Shown here piece by piece: positions 52,531 through 62,236 of a stretch of 64,000 bases of DNA. The DNA is from Desulfofundulus australicus DSM 11792. GTDB taxonomy: Bacteria; Bacillota; Desulfotomaculia; Desulfotomaculales; Desulfovirgulaceae. Numbering within the stretch: position 1 is the first letter of the stretch; each line of letters starts with the position of its first letter. The notes under the pieces were generated by a model. That model had not been told where the DNA came from. It saw nothing but the letters and a program-made list of their open reading frames with translations, and did no database searches. A program made the position numbers and the translations under genes. The DNA lies in assembly GCF_900129285.1 (NCBI RefSeq), contig NZ_FQUW01000017.1, positions 1 to 64,000 on the forward strand. The letters run 5' to 3'.

Positions 52531-53655
52531 TTACCTCTCCTGTAGTACCTCACCCAGTACTTTTAAAAGACGCAGATTTTCATCATGCCCCTTCACGGCA
52601 ACCCGGATGTAACCTTCCGTCAGGCCGGGGAAATTAGAACAATTACGAACCAGGATACCCCGGCGACCCAGTAAACCGGTTAACTCGCCTGCAGTAATAC
52701 CAGCATTCGTTATGTCTACAAGCAAAAAATTGGCCGTCCCGGGAAAAGGACGCCATCCGGGCAGGGAAGAAAGCTCCTGAAACAGGAACTCCCTCTCCCG
52801 GGTCACCACTTCCCGGGTGGCTTCCAGATATGCCCTGTCCCGCAACCCGGCTACCCCGGCAACCTGAGCCAGGGCATTAACACTCCAGGGATCCCGCGCC
52901 TTTTCCAGGGTGCGGACCACCTCGGGCCGTGCCACCAGCACTCCCAGCCGCAGACCCGGAATGGCCAGGATTTTAGTTAACGAGTAGAGTAGAATCAAAC
53001 GGTGATGCCGCCCGGCCTGGCAAAGCAGGGAATAGGATGCGGGATTCTGGACAAAATCCATAAATGCCTCATCAACAATTATCATGGAACCGCAAGCCAG
53101 CGCTGTTTCCAGCAAAAAGCCCAGTTCCCGGCAGGTAACAAGCCCCCCGGTAGGGTTATTGGGGTTGCACAAAAAAAGAGCATCCGCTTCCGGTAATAGC
53201 TTTAAAACTTCCTTTAAGGGAAAAGGAAAACCTCGAGAGGAATCCAGAAAAATATACTTCACTTCCCCTCCGGCAGCTCTAACGGCCAGGGCATATTCGC
53301 TGAAGGTCGGAGCAGGAATAAGCGCCCGGCGAAAGGGAAAAACGCGAGCCAGCAGATAAATCAATTCACTGGCTCCATTTCCTACCAGGAGACAGGAAGG
53401 ATCAACTCCCAGGTGTTCTGCCAGGGTCACCTTCAATTCCCGGCAATCTGGATCTGGGTAATGGGATATCTGCCAGAGATTATCTTTCAATGCTTCCAGG
53501 ACCCGGGGGCTGGGACCCAGGGGATTGATATTGGCACTGAAATCCAGAAAATCCTGCGGCGCAAAACCATATTCCAAAGATGCCCGGACCAGGTTGCCCC
53601 CGTGGGGAGGAACGGTCTGGTAACCCCTATTTATTTTATCATTATAAATCACCAT
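52531..53655 (-). CDS. cobD: L-threonine-O-3-phosphate decarboxylase
   Basis: The 374-residue protein is a fold-type I PLP enzyme: PPHGGNLVRASLEYGFAPQD, FSANINPLGPSPRVLEAL, LCNPNNPTGGLVT and the PLP-lysine stretch YSLTKILAIPGLRLG. It resembles histidinol-phosphate aminotransferase, but the start and neighbours fit CobD, which supplies aminopropanol phosphate for the nucleotide loop. ATG 53655 follows GGGGG. Confidence 0.93.
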   Translation of the reverse strand: MVIYNDKINRGYQTVPPHGGNLVRASLEYGFAPQDFLDFSANINPLGPSPRVLEALKDNLWQISHYPDPDCRELKVTLAEHLGVDPSCLLVGNGASELIYLLARVFPFRRALIPAPTFSEYALAVRAAGGEVKYIFLDSSRGFPFPLKEVLKLLPEADALFLCNPNNPTGGLVTCRELGFLLETALACGSMIIVDEAFMDFVQNPASYSLLCQAGRHHRLILLYSLTKILAIPGLRLGVLVARPEVVRTLEKARDPWSVNALAQVAGVAGLRDRAYLEATREVVTREREFLFQELSSLPGWRPFPGTANFLLVDITNAGITAGELTGLLGRRGILVRNCSNFPGLTEGYIRVAVKGHDENLRLLKVLGEVLQER

Positions 53656-53667
53656 TTGCACCCCCGT

Positions 53668-54423
53668 TTACAGCAATGTTAATGGGAGGCATTTACTCAA
53701 TGGATACGCTGCCAGAAGTAAAAACACTTCCGTAATTTCATTAATAGCTCCGTAAGTATCTCCGGTCAGCCCGCCTAAACGGCTGGTGAAGTAGCGGGCG
53801 AGCCCGTGTACCAGCACCAGGGAGGCAAATAACAGTGACAACCCCAGCCATCCTCCTGTTAAAGCAATCAGCAGAACCTGGAAAGAGGCCGCGGCCAGCT
53901 CCCTGCTTCCGGTATATTGAACCTGAAACAGGCCAAGACCCTGGGCGCGGGCATAGGGAAAGCGTGCGATGGCATAAACCATTCCCCAGCGGCTGATGGC
54001 CGGTACAATTGGTAACAGGCGTAATAAAGCTTCGCGGGGCAGGCTTAACAGGAGAGCAAATTTTAGCAGCAATAAACAGACCAGCCCGAGCACCCCGAAG
54101 GCGCCAACCCTGCTATCCCGCATTATTTCAAGCATTTTTTCTCTGGAACGCCCGCTGAAAATTCCATCCATGGTATCCATAAACCCGTCCAGGTGCAGGC
54201 CCCCGCTAAGGGTGGCCATCCCCAGAACCAGAAAAGCGGCAATTACGGGCTGCGGGAACAGGTGCGTCAGAGCCAGATAAAGAACCGTCCAGGCCACGCC
54301 CAGAAAAAGGCCCACCAGGGGGAAAAACATGGGTGCCCGCCCGTAGGCTCTTTCATCAAAATCACCACGGTAGACGTAAAACCTGGTTAGAAATTGTAAA
54401 GACATGGCCAGGATTTTCAGCAT
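53668..54423 (-). CDS. cobS: Adenosylcobinamide-GDP ribazoletransferase
   Basis: The 251-residue membrane enzyme has the CobS pattern: LQFLTRFYV, GGLHLDGFMDTMDGIFSGRS, MRDSRVGAFGV and GGLTGDTYGAINEITEVFLL. It joins alpha-ribazole to GDP-cobinamide, the last step but one of cobalamin assembly. The start overlaps the cbiA end by 7 bp. Confidence 0.95.
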   Translation of the reverse strand: MLKILAMSLQFLTRFYVYRGDFDERAYGRAPMFFPLVGLFLGVAWTVLYLALTHLFPQPVIAAFLVLGMATLSGGLHLDGFMDTMDGIFSGRSREKMLEIMRDSRVGAFGVLGLVCLLLLKFALLLSLPREALLRLLPIVPAISRWGMVYAIARFPYARAQGLGLFQVQYTGSRELAAASFQVLLIALTGGWLGLSLLFASLVLVHGLARYFTSRLGGLTGDTYGAINEITEVFLLLAAYPLSKCLPLTLL

Positions 54424-55814
54424 TCCACCACCCTTTTCTTTTTAAACCTTGCACAGCATTCCACAAAGCGGCGGGCAGCCTCCGGACAGGACGCAAAATG
54501 CAGGTGCAGGTAGGAAGCCAGCAAATTGCCGCGGACATAGCCATCCAGTACCTCCACCTCTTCTCCTTCCCGGCGGAGGGCATAGGCCCTGGGAAAATCT
54601 GCAGGCATGTCTTCCAGGGAAGAATAATGAAATTCATGACCCACCAGCTCTGTGCCCGCTGGAGCCAGAATATTATCGTTCAGCACCCGGGCTTTACAGT
54701 ATCCCAGTGCTACCCGGCGGGTATGCATGCGGCACACTCCGGGCAGTAAGCCGGCCATGGGATATTCCCGGCCATCAAAACCATAAATGCTCCGGCATAT
54801 ATACATCAGGCCTCCGCACTCCGCGTATACAGGCATACCCTGGTTAAAAGCGCGGCGCAGGCTTTCCATAAAACTCCTGTTGGCCGCCAGCTTTTCCAAA
54901 AACATTTCGGGGAAGCCACCACCTATATAAAGGCCGTCCAGATCCGGCGGCAAAGCCGGGGAAGAAAGGGCGCTGAGAAAAACCACTTCTGCACCCAGGG
55001 CGGCCAGGAGCTCAAGCCCGTCCTGGTAATAAAAATTGAAGGCGGCATCTTTAATTACTCCCAGACGAACCCGCGGGCTCCTGGGCACAGCAGGAAAAAT
55101 TTTTTCCCCGATCCGGGGCAGGGGCGGAGCCGCCCGTGCTATTTCCAGTAAGCGGGAAAGATCCACTCCCTCCTCCAGGACCGCCACCAGCCGTTCCAGG
55201 TGTTCCGCCAGGGCATCCTTTTCCATAGCCGGCAAAAGACCCAGATGCCGGTGGGGAAGGGATATCTCCGCACGGTGACCAATCCAACCCAGCACGGGAA
55301 CACCTGCCTGTTCTTCTATGACTTCTTTCAGAATGTTGTAGTGCCGCGGACTCCCTACCCGGTTAAGCAATATGCCGGCTATCCGCACCCCGGAATCAAA
55401 CATGCGGTAGCCAAGGGCTAGAGCGGCTGCGCTCCGGGACATGGAGCGGGCATCCAGGAGCAGCAGGACCGGAGCCTCAAGGGCTTTGGCCACTTCCGCC
55501 GAACTGCCCCGCTCGGTGGACCCCCTGCCGTCATAAAGTCCCATAACTCCCTCAATAATACAGAGGTCTGCCCCCAGAGCGGCACGGGCGAATACCTCCC
55601 GCACCCCTTCCAGTCCCAGAAAGATGGTATCCAGGTTGCGGGATTCCCGCCCTGTAGCTGCTAAATGATAGCCGGGATCAATATAATCCGGCCCCACCTT
55701 GAAAGGCTGGACAACATAACCCGCCCTGGTAAAGGCGGCCATTAAAGCCGTAGCCAGCGTTGTTTTACCGGCACCGCTATGGGTGGCGGCAATTAAAATG
55801 CGCGGTATGTTCAA
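54417..55814 (-). CDS. cbiA: Cobyrinate a,c-diamide synthase
   Basis: The 465-residue protein has a dethiobiotin-synthetase-like N-domain (IPRILIAATHSGAGKTTLAT, VGPDYIDPGYH, GVMGLYDG) and a class I glutaminase-like C-domain (GLYIGGGFPEMF, YAECGGLMY). It amidates the a and c side chains of (hydrogeno)cobyrinate with glutamine and ATP. ATG 55814, 15 bp after cbiB. Confidence 0.95.
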   Translation of the reverse strand: MNIPRILIAATHSGAGKTTLATALMAAFTRAGYVVQPFKVGPDYIDPGYHLAATGRESRNLDTIFLGLEGVREVFARAALGADLCIIEGVMGLYDGRGSTERGSSAEVAKALEAPVLLLLDARSMSRSAAALALGYRMFDSGVRIAGILLNRVGSPRHYNILKEVIEEQAGVPVLGWIGHRAEISLPHRHLGLLPAMEKDALAEHLERLVAVLEEGVDLSRLLEIARAAPPLPRIGEKIFPAVPRSPRVRLGVIKDAAFNFYYQDGLELLAALGAEVVFLSALSSPALPPDLDGLYIGGGFPEMFLEKLAANRSFMESLRRAFNQGMPVYAECGGLMYICRSIYGFDGREYPMAGLLPGVCRMHTRRVALGYCKARVLNDNILAPAGTELVGHEFHYSSLEDMPADFPRAYALRREGEEVEVLDGYVRGNLLASYLHLHFASCPEAARRFVECCARFKKKRVVEC

Positions 55815-55829
55815 ATATACCCTACCCCC

Positions 55830-56783
55830 TCAAAAAAGAGAACCCGAAATCATTTTTACCGCCGTACCACTTATTACGGCCAGGGCAGCGGTGAGGTACA
55901 GCATGTCGATAGCCTGGCGTATATGGTCGACAACCGGCGGCTGGCCGGGCTGATTCAAATAAGCCCGGAAGGAGGCCTGTCCCCCATAATAGTTCAGCCC
56001 GCCGAGACGAACCCCCAGGGCACCGGCCATGGCCGCCTCGGGAATCCCGCTGTTGGGGCTGGGATGGCACCGGGCATCACTTTTAATCACCCGCCACGCG
56101 CTACCAGCCCGGCGACCGGTAAGCCAGGCTGCTGCCACCAGCAACAACCCCGTCCAGCGCGCAGGCAAAAAATTAGCTATATCATCCAGGCGGGCCGAAG
56201 CCCAGCCCAGATCCCTGTATTTCTCGTTTCTGTACCCCACCATGGAATCCAGAGTATTCACCGCCCGGTAGGCCATGGCCAGGGGAGCCCCGCCAATAAG
56301 AGCGTAAAAAAGGGGCGATACAAAACCATCAACAATGTTTTCCGCCACCGTTTCCACCGTAGCCCTGGTGATTCCCCGTCCATCCAGCGCCCGGGTATCC
56401 CTGCCGACAATAAGGCTCACCTTCCGGCGAGCCAGTTCGAGGTCACCCCGGGACAGCGGAATGAGAACATCCCGGGCAGCCCCGGCCAACCCCCTGACGG
56501 CAAAGGTGGTGGCAATAAGCCATATTTCTACTCCTAGAGCCAGCCACGGATGTACAAGTTCAGCCAGGCGAATCAGGAAACCGGTAACCAGATAACTTAA
56601 CCCCACCACTGTGGCTGCCAGGAAGATCCCGGCCAGCCGCAGGGCGGAGGGATTCCTGGCAACAAGGCGAAAAAATTTTTCCAGGGCAGCAATTAATTTG
56701 CCGATATAAATAACCGGGTGGGGGAACCAGGGGGGATCCCCTACCAGCAGGTCCAAAATATAGGCTGCAATTACCACCGACAT
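55830..56783 (-). CDS. cbiB: Adenosylcobinamide-phosphate synthase
   Basis: The 317-residue membrane protein begins MSVVIAAYILDLLVGDPPWF and has HPVIYIGKLI, SLIVGRDTRALDGRGITRAT, VETVAENIVDGFVSPLFYAL and NSGIPEAAMAGALGVRLGG, the CbiB family pattern. It attaches aminopropanol phosphate to adenosylcobyric acid. It follows cobQ by 60 bp. Confidence 0.95.
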   Translation of the reverse strand: MSVVIAAYILDLLVGDPPWFPHPVIYIGKLIAALEKFFRLVARNPSALRLAGIFLAATVVGLSYLVTGFLIRLAELVHPWLALGVEIWLIATTFAVRGLAGAARDVLIPLSRGDLELARRKVSLIVGRDTRALDGRGITRATVETVAENIVDGFVSPLFYALIGGAPLAMAYRAVNTLDSMVGYRNEKYRDLGWASARLDDIANFLPARWTGLLLVAAAWLTGRRAGSAWRVIKSDARCHPSPNSGIPEAAMAGALGVRLGGLNYYGGQASFRAYLNQPGQPPVVDHIRQAIDMLYLTAALAVISGTAVKMISGSLF

Positions 56784-56843
56784 ACCCTCCGGCCCGGTTT
56801 ATCCGGGCCTACCTCCCCCTTCTATAGTCTGTGGGAGACTGCT

Positions 56844-58415
56844 TTATACTGCTCCAGCCAGGGCTTTTCCTTTTTTGGGTCCCGGCAAACCGAGGAGACG
56901 GTAAATCCTGTCCATATCCAGACTCCCCCTTACAACAGCGGCCAGCCGGTCATAATCACGTTCCCGCTGTTCCAGATGACCAACCCCTCCTTTTTCCAGG
57001 GGAGCCAGTCCCTTCTTAACCCTCAGGGCGTTCAAAAGATGCCTGCGAAAAACGTCGTTGTCAAACAGGCCGTGGATATAGGTGCCCCAAACCAGACCTT
57101 CCCTGTCCTGCGCACCGTCCGGACAATCTACCATTTCCCCTGACCGCCGGAATATGCGGAAGGCCGGTACGGCATCGCTTCCCAGCACGGTACGCCCCAT
57201 ATGGATCTCGTAACCCGCTAATCTCTGACCCCGGGAATCAGCCAGAAGGGGCCCGCTGCCGGCCACTGTCGCCTCTACCTGAGTTGTTACCTTTTCCGGC
57301 TCAAAAGTGGTACTAATATCCAGCAACCCCAATCCTTCTATTCTGGGAATGCTGGACTCGGTTTGATAAGGATCGGCCAGTTCTTTGCCCAGCATCTGGA
57401 ATCCACCGCAAATACCGATTACCGGCACTCCCCCCCGGGCCAGACGGCAAATTTCACCGGCCAGGCCCCAGCGCTTTATGGTTACGAGATCTTCAATGGT
57501 ATTTTTACTTCCGGGAATTATGATTAAATCGGGCCGTCCCAGGGAACTTCCCCTGCCAATATAGCGCAAGTTCACATCCGGTTCATTTTCCAGGGGATCG
57601 AAATCGGTAAAATTAGAAATATGGGGCAGGTGGATAACAGCAATATCTAAATCCCTCCGGATAGATGACCGGCTTTTACGCAGACTTTCCTCGGATACCG
57701 TATCTTCCTCCTGCACCCGGAAGCCTTCAAAATAGGGAACCACCCCTATCACCGGTACACCCGTCTTTGCTTCCAGAAAATCAACCGCCGGCTGGAATAG
57801 TTTTAAATCACCGCGAAATTTATTAATAATAATCCCGGCTACCCGCTGCCGGTCCTCTTCCGGAAGCAATTCCAGGGTACCAACCACAGCCGCCAGGGCG
57901 CCTCCCTTATCTATGTCGGTAGCCAGCAGTACAGGGGCTTCAGCCATCCGGGCCACGCGCATATTTACAATTTCCGTTTCTTGAAGGTTAACTTCAGCCG
58001 GGCTCCCGGCGCCCTCTATGGCCACAATTTCGTAACGCCGGCGCAAACGGTCCAGCGCCTGGCAGATAACGTCCCACGCTTTTTGAGCGTAGTTATTGTG
58101 GTACTCCCGGGCGGAAAGATTTCCCACCGGCCGGCCCAGTACAATTACCTGAGAGGACGCCTGCCCCGTAGGCTTAAGTAAAATAGGATTCATGTCCACA
58201 TGGGGCTCAATCCCGGCAGCCTCGGCCTGCACTACCTGAGCCCGGCCCATTTCACCCCCGTCCCGGGTTACAAAAGAGTTCAAGGCCATGTTCTGGGATT
58301 TAAAAGGGGCCACACGGTAACCGTCCTGATAGAAAATGCGGCACAGGGCAGCTACCAGAACACTTTTACCCACGTGGGACGCGGTTCCCTGTACCATAAT
58401 TGTCCTGGCCTGCAT
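56844..58415 (-). CDS. cobQ: Cobyric acid synthase
   Basis: The 523-residue protein begins MQARTIMVQGTASHVGKSVL and has KSQNMALNSFVT, DIDKGGALAAVVGTLELL, an amidotransferase domain (about 255-450: IIPGSKNTIEDL, GICGGFQMLG) and HGLFDN. It amidates the b, d, e and g side chains. It starts 7 bp after cobU. The symbol cbiP applies equally. Confidence 0.95.
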   Translation of the reverse strand: MQARTIMVQGTASHVGKSVLVAALCRIFYQDGYRVAPFKSQNMALNSFVTRDGGEMGRAQVVQAEAAGIEPHVDMNPILLKPTGQASSQVIVLGRPVGNLSAREYHNNYAQKAWDVICQALDRLRRRYEIVAIEGAGSPAEVNLQETEIVNMRVARMAEAPVLLATDIDKGGALAAVVGTLELLPEEDRQRVAGIIINKFRGDLKLFQPAVDFLEAKTGVPVIGVVPYFEGFRVQEEDTVSEESLRKSRSSIRRDLDIAVIHLPHISNFTDFDPLENEPDVNLRYIGRGSSLGRPDLIIIPGSKNTIEDLVTIKRWGLAGEICRLARGGVPVIGICGGFQMLGKELADPYQTESSIPRIEGLGLLDISTTFEPEKVTTQVEATVAGSGPLLADSRGQRLAGYEIHMGRTVLGSDAVPAFRIFRRSGEMVDCPDGAQDREGLVWGTYIHGLFDNDVFRRHLLNALRVKKGLAPLEKGGVGHLEQRERDYDRLAAVVRGSLDMDRIYRLLGLPGPKKGKALAGAV

Positions 58416-58422
58416 ACGTAAA

Positions 58423-58992
58423 TTACCTCCTTCCTTTAAACACGCGGGACTTGATCTCCACGGGCAAACCGGCCACCACCAGATATACTTCTTCTGCCTC
58501 CCGGGCCAGGAGCTGATTTACCCGCCCCGCCAGATCGCGAAATGCCCGACCCAGAGCATTGTCCGGAACAAGTCCCAGCCCGACCTCATTGGCCACCATT
58601 ATCACCCTGGCCGGGGAAGCCACCGCCGTCCCGGCCAGCCGGCGGGCTTCTTCTAAAATATAGCTCTCCCTGTCATCCAGCGCACCACCAGAGCAGGGCA
58701 GGTTTTCATCCAGGAGAAGATTGGTCAACCACATGGTAACGCAATCAATTAAAAGGGCGTCGGCATCGTTTTCATATTGCCTGATTACTTTTTCCAGGCA
58801 GCGGGTTTCTTCTACGGTAACCCAGCTGGCAGGGCGGCGGAGCCGGTGAATGTGAATCCGCCGGGCCATTTCCTCATCAAGGGCAGAGGCAGTAGCTACA
58901 TAAACAACCCTTGAACCGCAAGAGGCAGCCAGCTCTTCGGCAAAACTGCTTTTGCCACTTCTGGCACCACCAATTACAAATACCAGAGCCAT
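58423..58992 (-). CDS. cobU: Adenosylcobinamide kinase / adenosylcobinamide-phosphate guanylyltransferase
   Basis: The 189-residue protein has P-loop FVIGGARSGKSSFAEE, then VYVATASALDEEMARRIHIH (catalytic His region), RRPASWVTVEE and ANEVGLGLVPDN. It phosphorylates adenosylcobinamide and adds GMP. ATG 58992 is chosen because the conserved P-loop starts at residue 5; the open frame upstream runs through the riboswitch. It is first gene after the riboswitch. Confidence 0.94.
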   Translation of the reverse strand: MALVFVIGGARSGKSSFAEELAASCGSRVVYVATASALDEEMARRIHIHRLRRPASWVTVEETRCLEKVIRQYENDADALLIDCVTMWLTNLLLDENLPCSGGALDDRESYILEEARRLAGTAVASPARVIMVANEVGLGLVPDNALGRAFRDLAGRVNQLLAREAEEVYLVVAGLPVEIKSRVFKGRR

Positions 58993-59003
58993 ATCCACAC
59001 CCC

Positions 59004-59038
59004 TCAAAATAAAAACCCCAGCCTTTGAAAGACCGGGG
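59004..59038 (-). terminator. Riboswitch terminator before cobU
   Basis: CCCC and GGGG arms with CTTTcaAAG in the middle (59016-59038) form a hairpin, followed on the minus strand by TTTTTATTTTG, 12 bp before cobU. Confidence 0.85.
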
Positions 59039-59098
59039 AAACTTGTGCCAGGCCAGTCCCTAGCCCTGAAAGCCATTGCCCCTTTCTCGCGAAGGGGC

Positions 59099-59250
59099 CA
59101 ACAGCACCCGCAGGCAGGTATCCTGGCTCCCGGATCATTGCCTGCCCTGCGCCTTCCCTGGCGGTGGCATTGCAGAGCTACTCCCCGGTTACAGTGGCGG
59201 AGACCGCTCAGGTTTTTCACCTGATTCCCTATTCTCCCCTACGGGGCACC
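59099..59250 (-). promoter_or_regulatory. Cobalamin (B12) riboswitch
   Basis: The minus strand shows the family landmarks in order: GGTGCCCC and GGGGAGAATAGGGAA at the 5' end, GTCTCCGCCACTGTAA, GCCACCGCCAGGGAAGG, and the B12-box end GAGCCAGGATACCTGCC. Adenosylcobalamin or a related corrinoid should favour the terminator at 59004-59038 and lower expression of the cob operon. Confidence 0.95.
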
Positions 59251-59362
59251 TGCAGGTTAAAAACTTTTTTAAATTTTTCCTTACTTTTTTTATTCGACAG
59301 AGTAACTTCAAAATCCTTTTACATCCTGATAATTCCTGTTAAATTTCTGTTACCACCAGCAT

Positions 59363-59785
59363 CTAATGCCTGTCTTCCCCCAGGTATTCTTTCACCCGCT
59401 GAACCAGTTCTTCAATCAAATGAGGAAGAGGCTCAGCCCGCAAGCCCACCAGCTCTACGGAACCGCGGACCAGGGGTAACAGGATTTTTTTGGCCGGGCT
59501 CGCGGCAATGGCCGTGGCCATGGACGGTGTCAGCTCCCCCATCATGGCATGGGGGAAAAGAATACTCACCGGGCCTACGATCAGATCTACCCGGGGTGCA
59601 TTGAAAATTACTGCATTCTCTCCAGTGGCCCCCTCGTTGGCACCGGCGCGAAGCATCATTGAAGTAGCCAGAGCATTGGTACCCAGCGCCAGGATCTCCA
59701 CGTCTTCAGGCAGCTCCCGGCGCAGCCTCTCCATAATATGCTTCCCAATGCCACCCCCCTGCCCGTCCACCACAGCAATACGCAT
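59363..59785 (-). CDS. DUF3842 family protein
   Basis: The 140-residue protein begins MRIAVVDGQGGGIGKHIMER, a Rossmann-like glycine loop, and has ILALGTNALATSMMLRAGAN. DUF3842 is found in clostridial genomes and has no known function. ATG 59785 has GGGAG 8 nt upstream. Confidence 0.85.
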   Translation of the reverse strand: MRIAVVDGQGGGIGKHIMERLRRELPEDVEILALGTNALATSMMLRAGANEGATGENAVIFNAPRVDLIVGPVSILFPHAMMGELTPSMATAIAASPAKKILLPLVRGSVELVGLRAEPLPHLIEELVQRVKEYLGEDRH

Positions 59786-59840
59786 GTTCTTCGCTCCCAT
59801 ATCCAAAATTAAAATTTAATACAGGCATTTGTTTCATAAA

Positions 59841-60104
59841 TCAGCTCCCGGGATGACGGGACATATAATCTTTTAATCTCGACTCCAGTTCGAGAATCTG
59901 GATATTTTTGCGTAATAAAGATCGCGCATACCGGTAATTGGCCCGGTGCAGGCGCCTGTTCTCTCTTTCCAGCCGGGCCAGGAAGGCGGATTTTTCCCTT
60001 TCCATCCGCTCAATTAAATTCATCAGGACCCGGCGGCTTAAGCGGAGCTGCTCTACCTTTTCTTCCAATTCCTGGATTCTTCTTTGCATTTCAAGCACAT
60101 CCAT
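59841..60104 (-). CDS. Small coiled-coil protein
   Basis: The 87-residue product begins MDVLEMQRRIQELEEKVEQL and is a continuous amphipathic helix rich in Glu, Arg and Leu. ATG 60104 follows GGTGGTGG. Homologues in related genomes are sometimes named translation factor-like, but no such domain is seen here. It is in a run with DUF3842 and the aminotransferase. Confidence 0.7.
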   Translation of the reverse strand: MDVLEMQRRIQELEEKVEQLRLSRRVLMNLIERMEREKSAFLARLERENRRLHRANYRYARSLLRKNIQILELESRLKDYMSRHPGS

Positions 60105-60172
60105 TGATCCACCACCCCAGGCAGCAGGTCTGATTTTAGTATATGCTGCCCCTGATGGCAATAGACGAAAGG

Positions 60173-61339
60173 CTACCGGAAAGTAAATGCGCTACCAATA
60201 CGCTCCACAGCCTCAGCCAGCACTTCCTCCTCCTGGACCAGCGCCATCCGTACATATCCTTCCCCTCTGGAACCAAAAGCCAGTCCCGGAATAACCAGTA
60301 CCCCTGCACGCTCCAGCAATTCCAGCGCAAACTGCCGTGAAGACGTATAACCGCCGGGCAGGGGAGCCCAGACAAACATGGAAGCATTGGGTTTGGGCAT
60401 ATGCCAGCCATACCGGGCCAGCCCGTCCACCAGTACGTCTCGCCGGCGCTGGTAAGTGCGGGCTGTCTCTTCCACACAATCCTGGGGGCCTTCAAGGGCT
60501 GCTATGCCTGCTTCCTGGACCACCCTGAACACACCATAATCTATATTGGACTTAAGGCGAGACAGGGCTGCCAGCACATCCCGGTTTCCCACGGCAAAAC
60601 CTATGCGGCAACCGGCCATATTATAGGTTTTGGAAAGAGAATAAAACTCCACACCAACTTCCTTTGCACCGGGTACTTCTAAAAAACTCATGGGCTTAAA
60701 GCCATCATAAGCCAGCTCGGCATAAGCAATGTCGTGACATACCAGAATGTCGTACCGGCGAGCAAATTCAACTACCCGTTCAAAAAAATTACGGTTGGCC
60801 GAAACGGCTACAGGGTTATTGGGGTAGTTAAGCCACATCAGCCTGGCCTTTACAGCCACTTCTTCGGGTATGGAGTCCAGGTCCGGAAGGAAATCATTTT
60901 CAGCCAAAAGGGGCATGGGATATATTTCCCCACCCGCCAGAAGAATACTGCACGCATAAATAGGATAGCCAGGATCGGGAACCAGGGCTATATCCCCGGG
61001 ATCTATATAAGCCAGGGCAATATGAGCCAGGCCGTCCTGAGAACCCATCAGCACCAGCACCTCATGATCCGGATCCAGTTCTACCCCAAAACGCCTTTGA
61101 TACCAGCGGGCCACCGCCCGGTAGAGAGCCGGCAGGCCCTGCAGCGGATAACGATAGTTAGCCGGATTATCAATTGCCCGGTGCAGGGCGGCAATAATAT
61201 GGGGGGCCGGGGGGCGGTCCGGGCTGCCTACACCTAGATTAATCACCTTTATTCCCCGGGCCTCCACCTGCTTCTTATAATGTTCCATCTCGTTGAAAAT
61301 AGCCGACTCCAAACTTTTAATGCGCTGAGCTATTTGCAT
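60173..61339 (-). CDS. LL-diaminopimelate aminotransferase-like enzyme
   Basis: The 388-residue PLP enzyme resembles DapL: INLGVGSPDRPPAPHIIAAL, YRYPLQGLPALYRAVARWY, LMWLNYPNNPVAV, the PLP lysine in YSLSKTYNMAGCRIGFAVG. DapL turns tetrahydrodipicolinate directly into LL-diaminopimelate for wall and lysine synthesis. Other class I aminotransferases (aspartate or aromatic) remain possible. ATG 61339. Confidence 0.8.
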   Translation of the reverse strand: MQIAQRIKSLESAIFNEMEHYKKQVEARGIKVINLGVGSPDRPPAPHIIAALHRAIDNPANYRYPLQGLPALYRAVARWYQRRFGVELDPDHEVLVLMGSQDGLAHIALAYIDPGDIALVPDPGYPIYACSILLAGGEIYPMPLLAENDFLPDLDSIPEEVAVKARLMWLNYPNNPVAVSANRNFFERVVEFARRYDILVCHDIAYAELAYDGFKPMSFLEVPGAKEVGVEFYSLSKTYNMAGCRIGFAVGNRDVLAALSRLKSNIDYGVFRVVQEAGIAALEGPQDCVEETARTYQRRRDVLVDGLARYGWHMPKPNASMFVWAPLPGGYTSSRQFALELLERAGVLVIPGLAFGSRGEGYVRMALVQEEEVLAEAVERIGSAFTFR

Positions 61340-61393
61340 TTCCCCACCCCGTTACATAAAAATGTTTTTCAAAAAGCAATTCCTGGCCTTTGG

Positions 61394-62236
61394 CTAAATA
61401 TTTGTCGGGCCCGTCTGCTGCCCGGCCAGTTCCTTTAATGACCATATTACTTCATCAGGAACAGTGGATGCCCCCAGGCAGCCGTGTTCACGGTGACCTG
61501 AACCGTGGTAATCAGAGCCTCCGGTGGCCACCAGGTGGTAGCGACGGCAGAGCTTTTCGTAGTACCACACCATCTCCTGGGAATGGGCAGGATAATAGAC
61601 TTCCAGACCCTGGAGGCCGTGCTCAACCAGGCGGGGGATAAGATAATCACACCGGGTCAGCCCTGGATGGGCCAGCACGGCCACTCCGCCCGCCCGGTGA
61701 AGCAAGTTTATTGCTTCCCGTGGAGCCAGTTTATACCTGGGTACGTAAGCCACCCTGTCTTTACCAATATACTTTTCAAATGCTTCCCCTACCGTAGCTA
61801 CAGCCCCTATCTGTACCAGCACCCGGGCTACATGGGGACGCCCTACAGCCCCTTCACCGGCCAACTCCAGAACCTGTTCCAGCTCTACCGGAATTCCCAG
61901 CCTGCGCAACCGCTCCACCATCTTGACCACGCGCTCTAACCGCGTCCGGCGGAAAAAAGCCAGCTGTTCCAGCAACCCGGGATGATCAAGTTGAAAAAGA
62001 TAGCCCAGGATATGTAACTCATGGCCATCTTCTTCGGTACTGAACTCCACTCCCGGAATTACACAAATCGACAGTTTTCTACCCGCTTCCAGAGCAGGAG
62101 GAATTCCATCCACGGTGTCATGATCCGTAATGGCCAGGGCAGACAGCCCCGCCCTGTACGCATCCTCTACTACCTTCTGAGGAACGTCGGTACCGTCAGA
62201 AGCACTGGTATGTACGTGCAGGTCACAGGGCATCAT
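61394..62236 (-). CDS. PHP-domain phosphoesterase
   Basis: The 280-residue protein begins CDLHVHTSASDGTDVPQKVV and has ALAITDHDTVDGI, VIPGVEFSTEEDGHELHILG, and LAHPGLTR and GGSDYHG, the metal ligands of PHP enzymes. It is close to RNase AM/YciV (TrpH-like), which removes nucleotides from 5' ends of RNA. The start overlaps the dipeptidase end by 4 bp. Confidence 0.9.
   Translation of the reverse strand: MMPCDLHVHTSASDGTDVPQKVVEDAYRAGLSALAITDHDTVDGIPPALEAGRKLSICVIPGVEFSTEEDGHELHILGYLFQLDHPGLLEQLAFFRRTRLERVVKMVERLRRLGIPVELEQVLELAGEGAVGRPHVARVLVQIGAVATVGEAFEKYIGKDRVAYVPRYKLAPREAINLLHRAGGVAVLAHPGLTRCDYLIPRLVEHGLQGLEVYYPAHSQEMVWYYEKLCRRYHLVATGGSDYHGSGHREHGCLGASTVPDEVIWSLKELAGQQTGPTNI

Noticed and set aside
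59000-59220. N-terminal extension of CobU by 76 codons
   Set aside because: It covers the riboswitch and its terminator; the P-loop start at 58992 is the family start.
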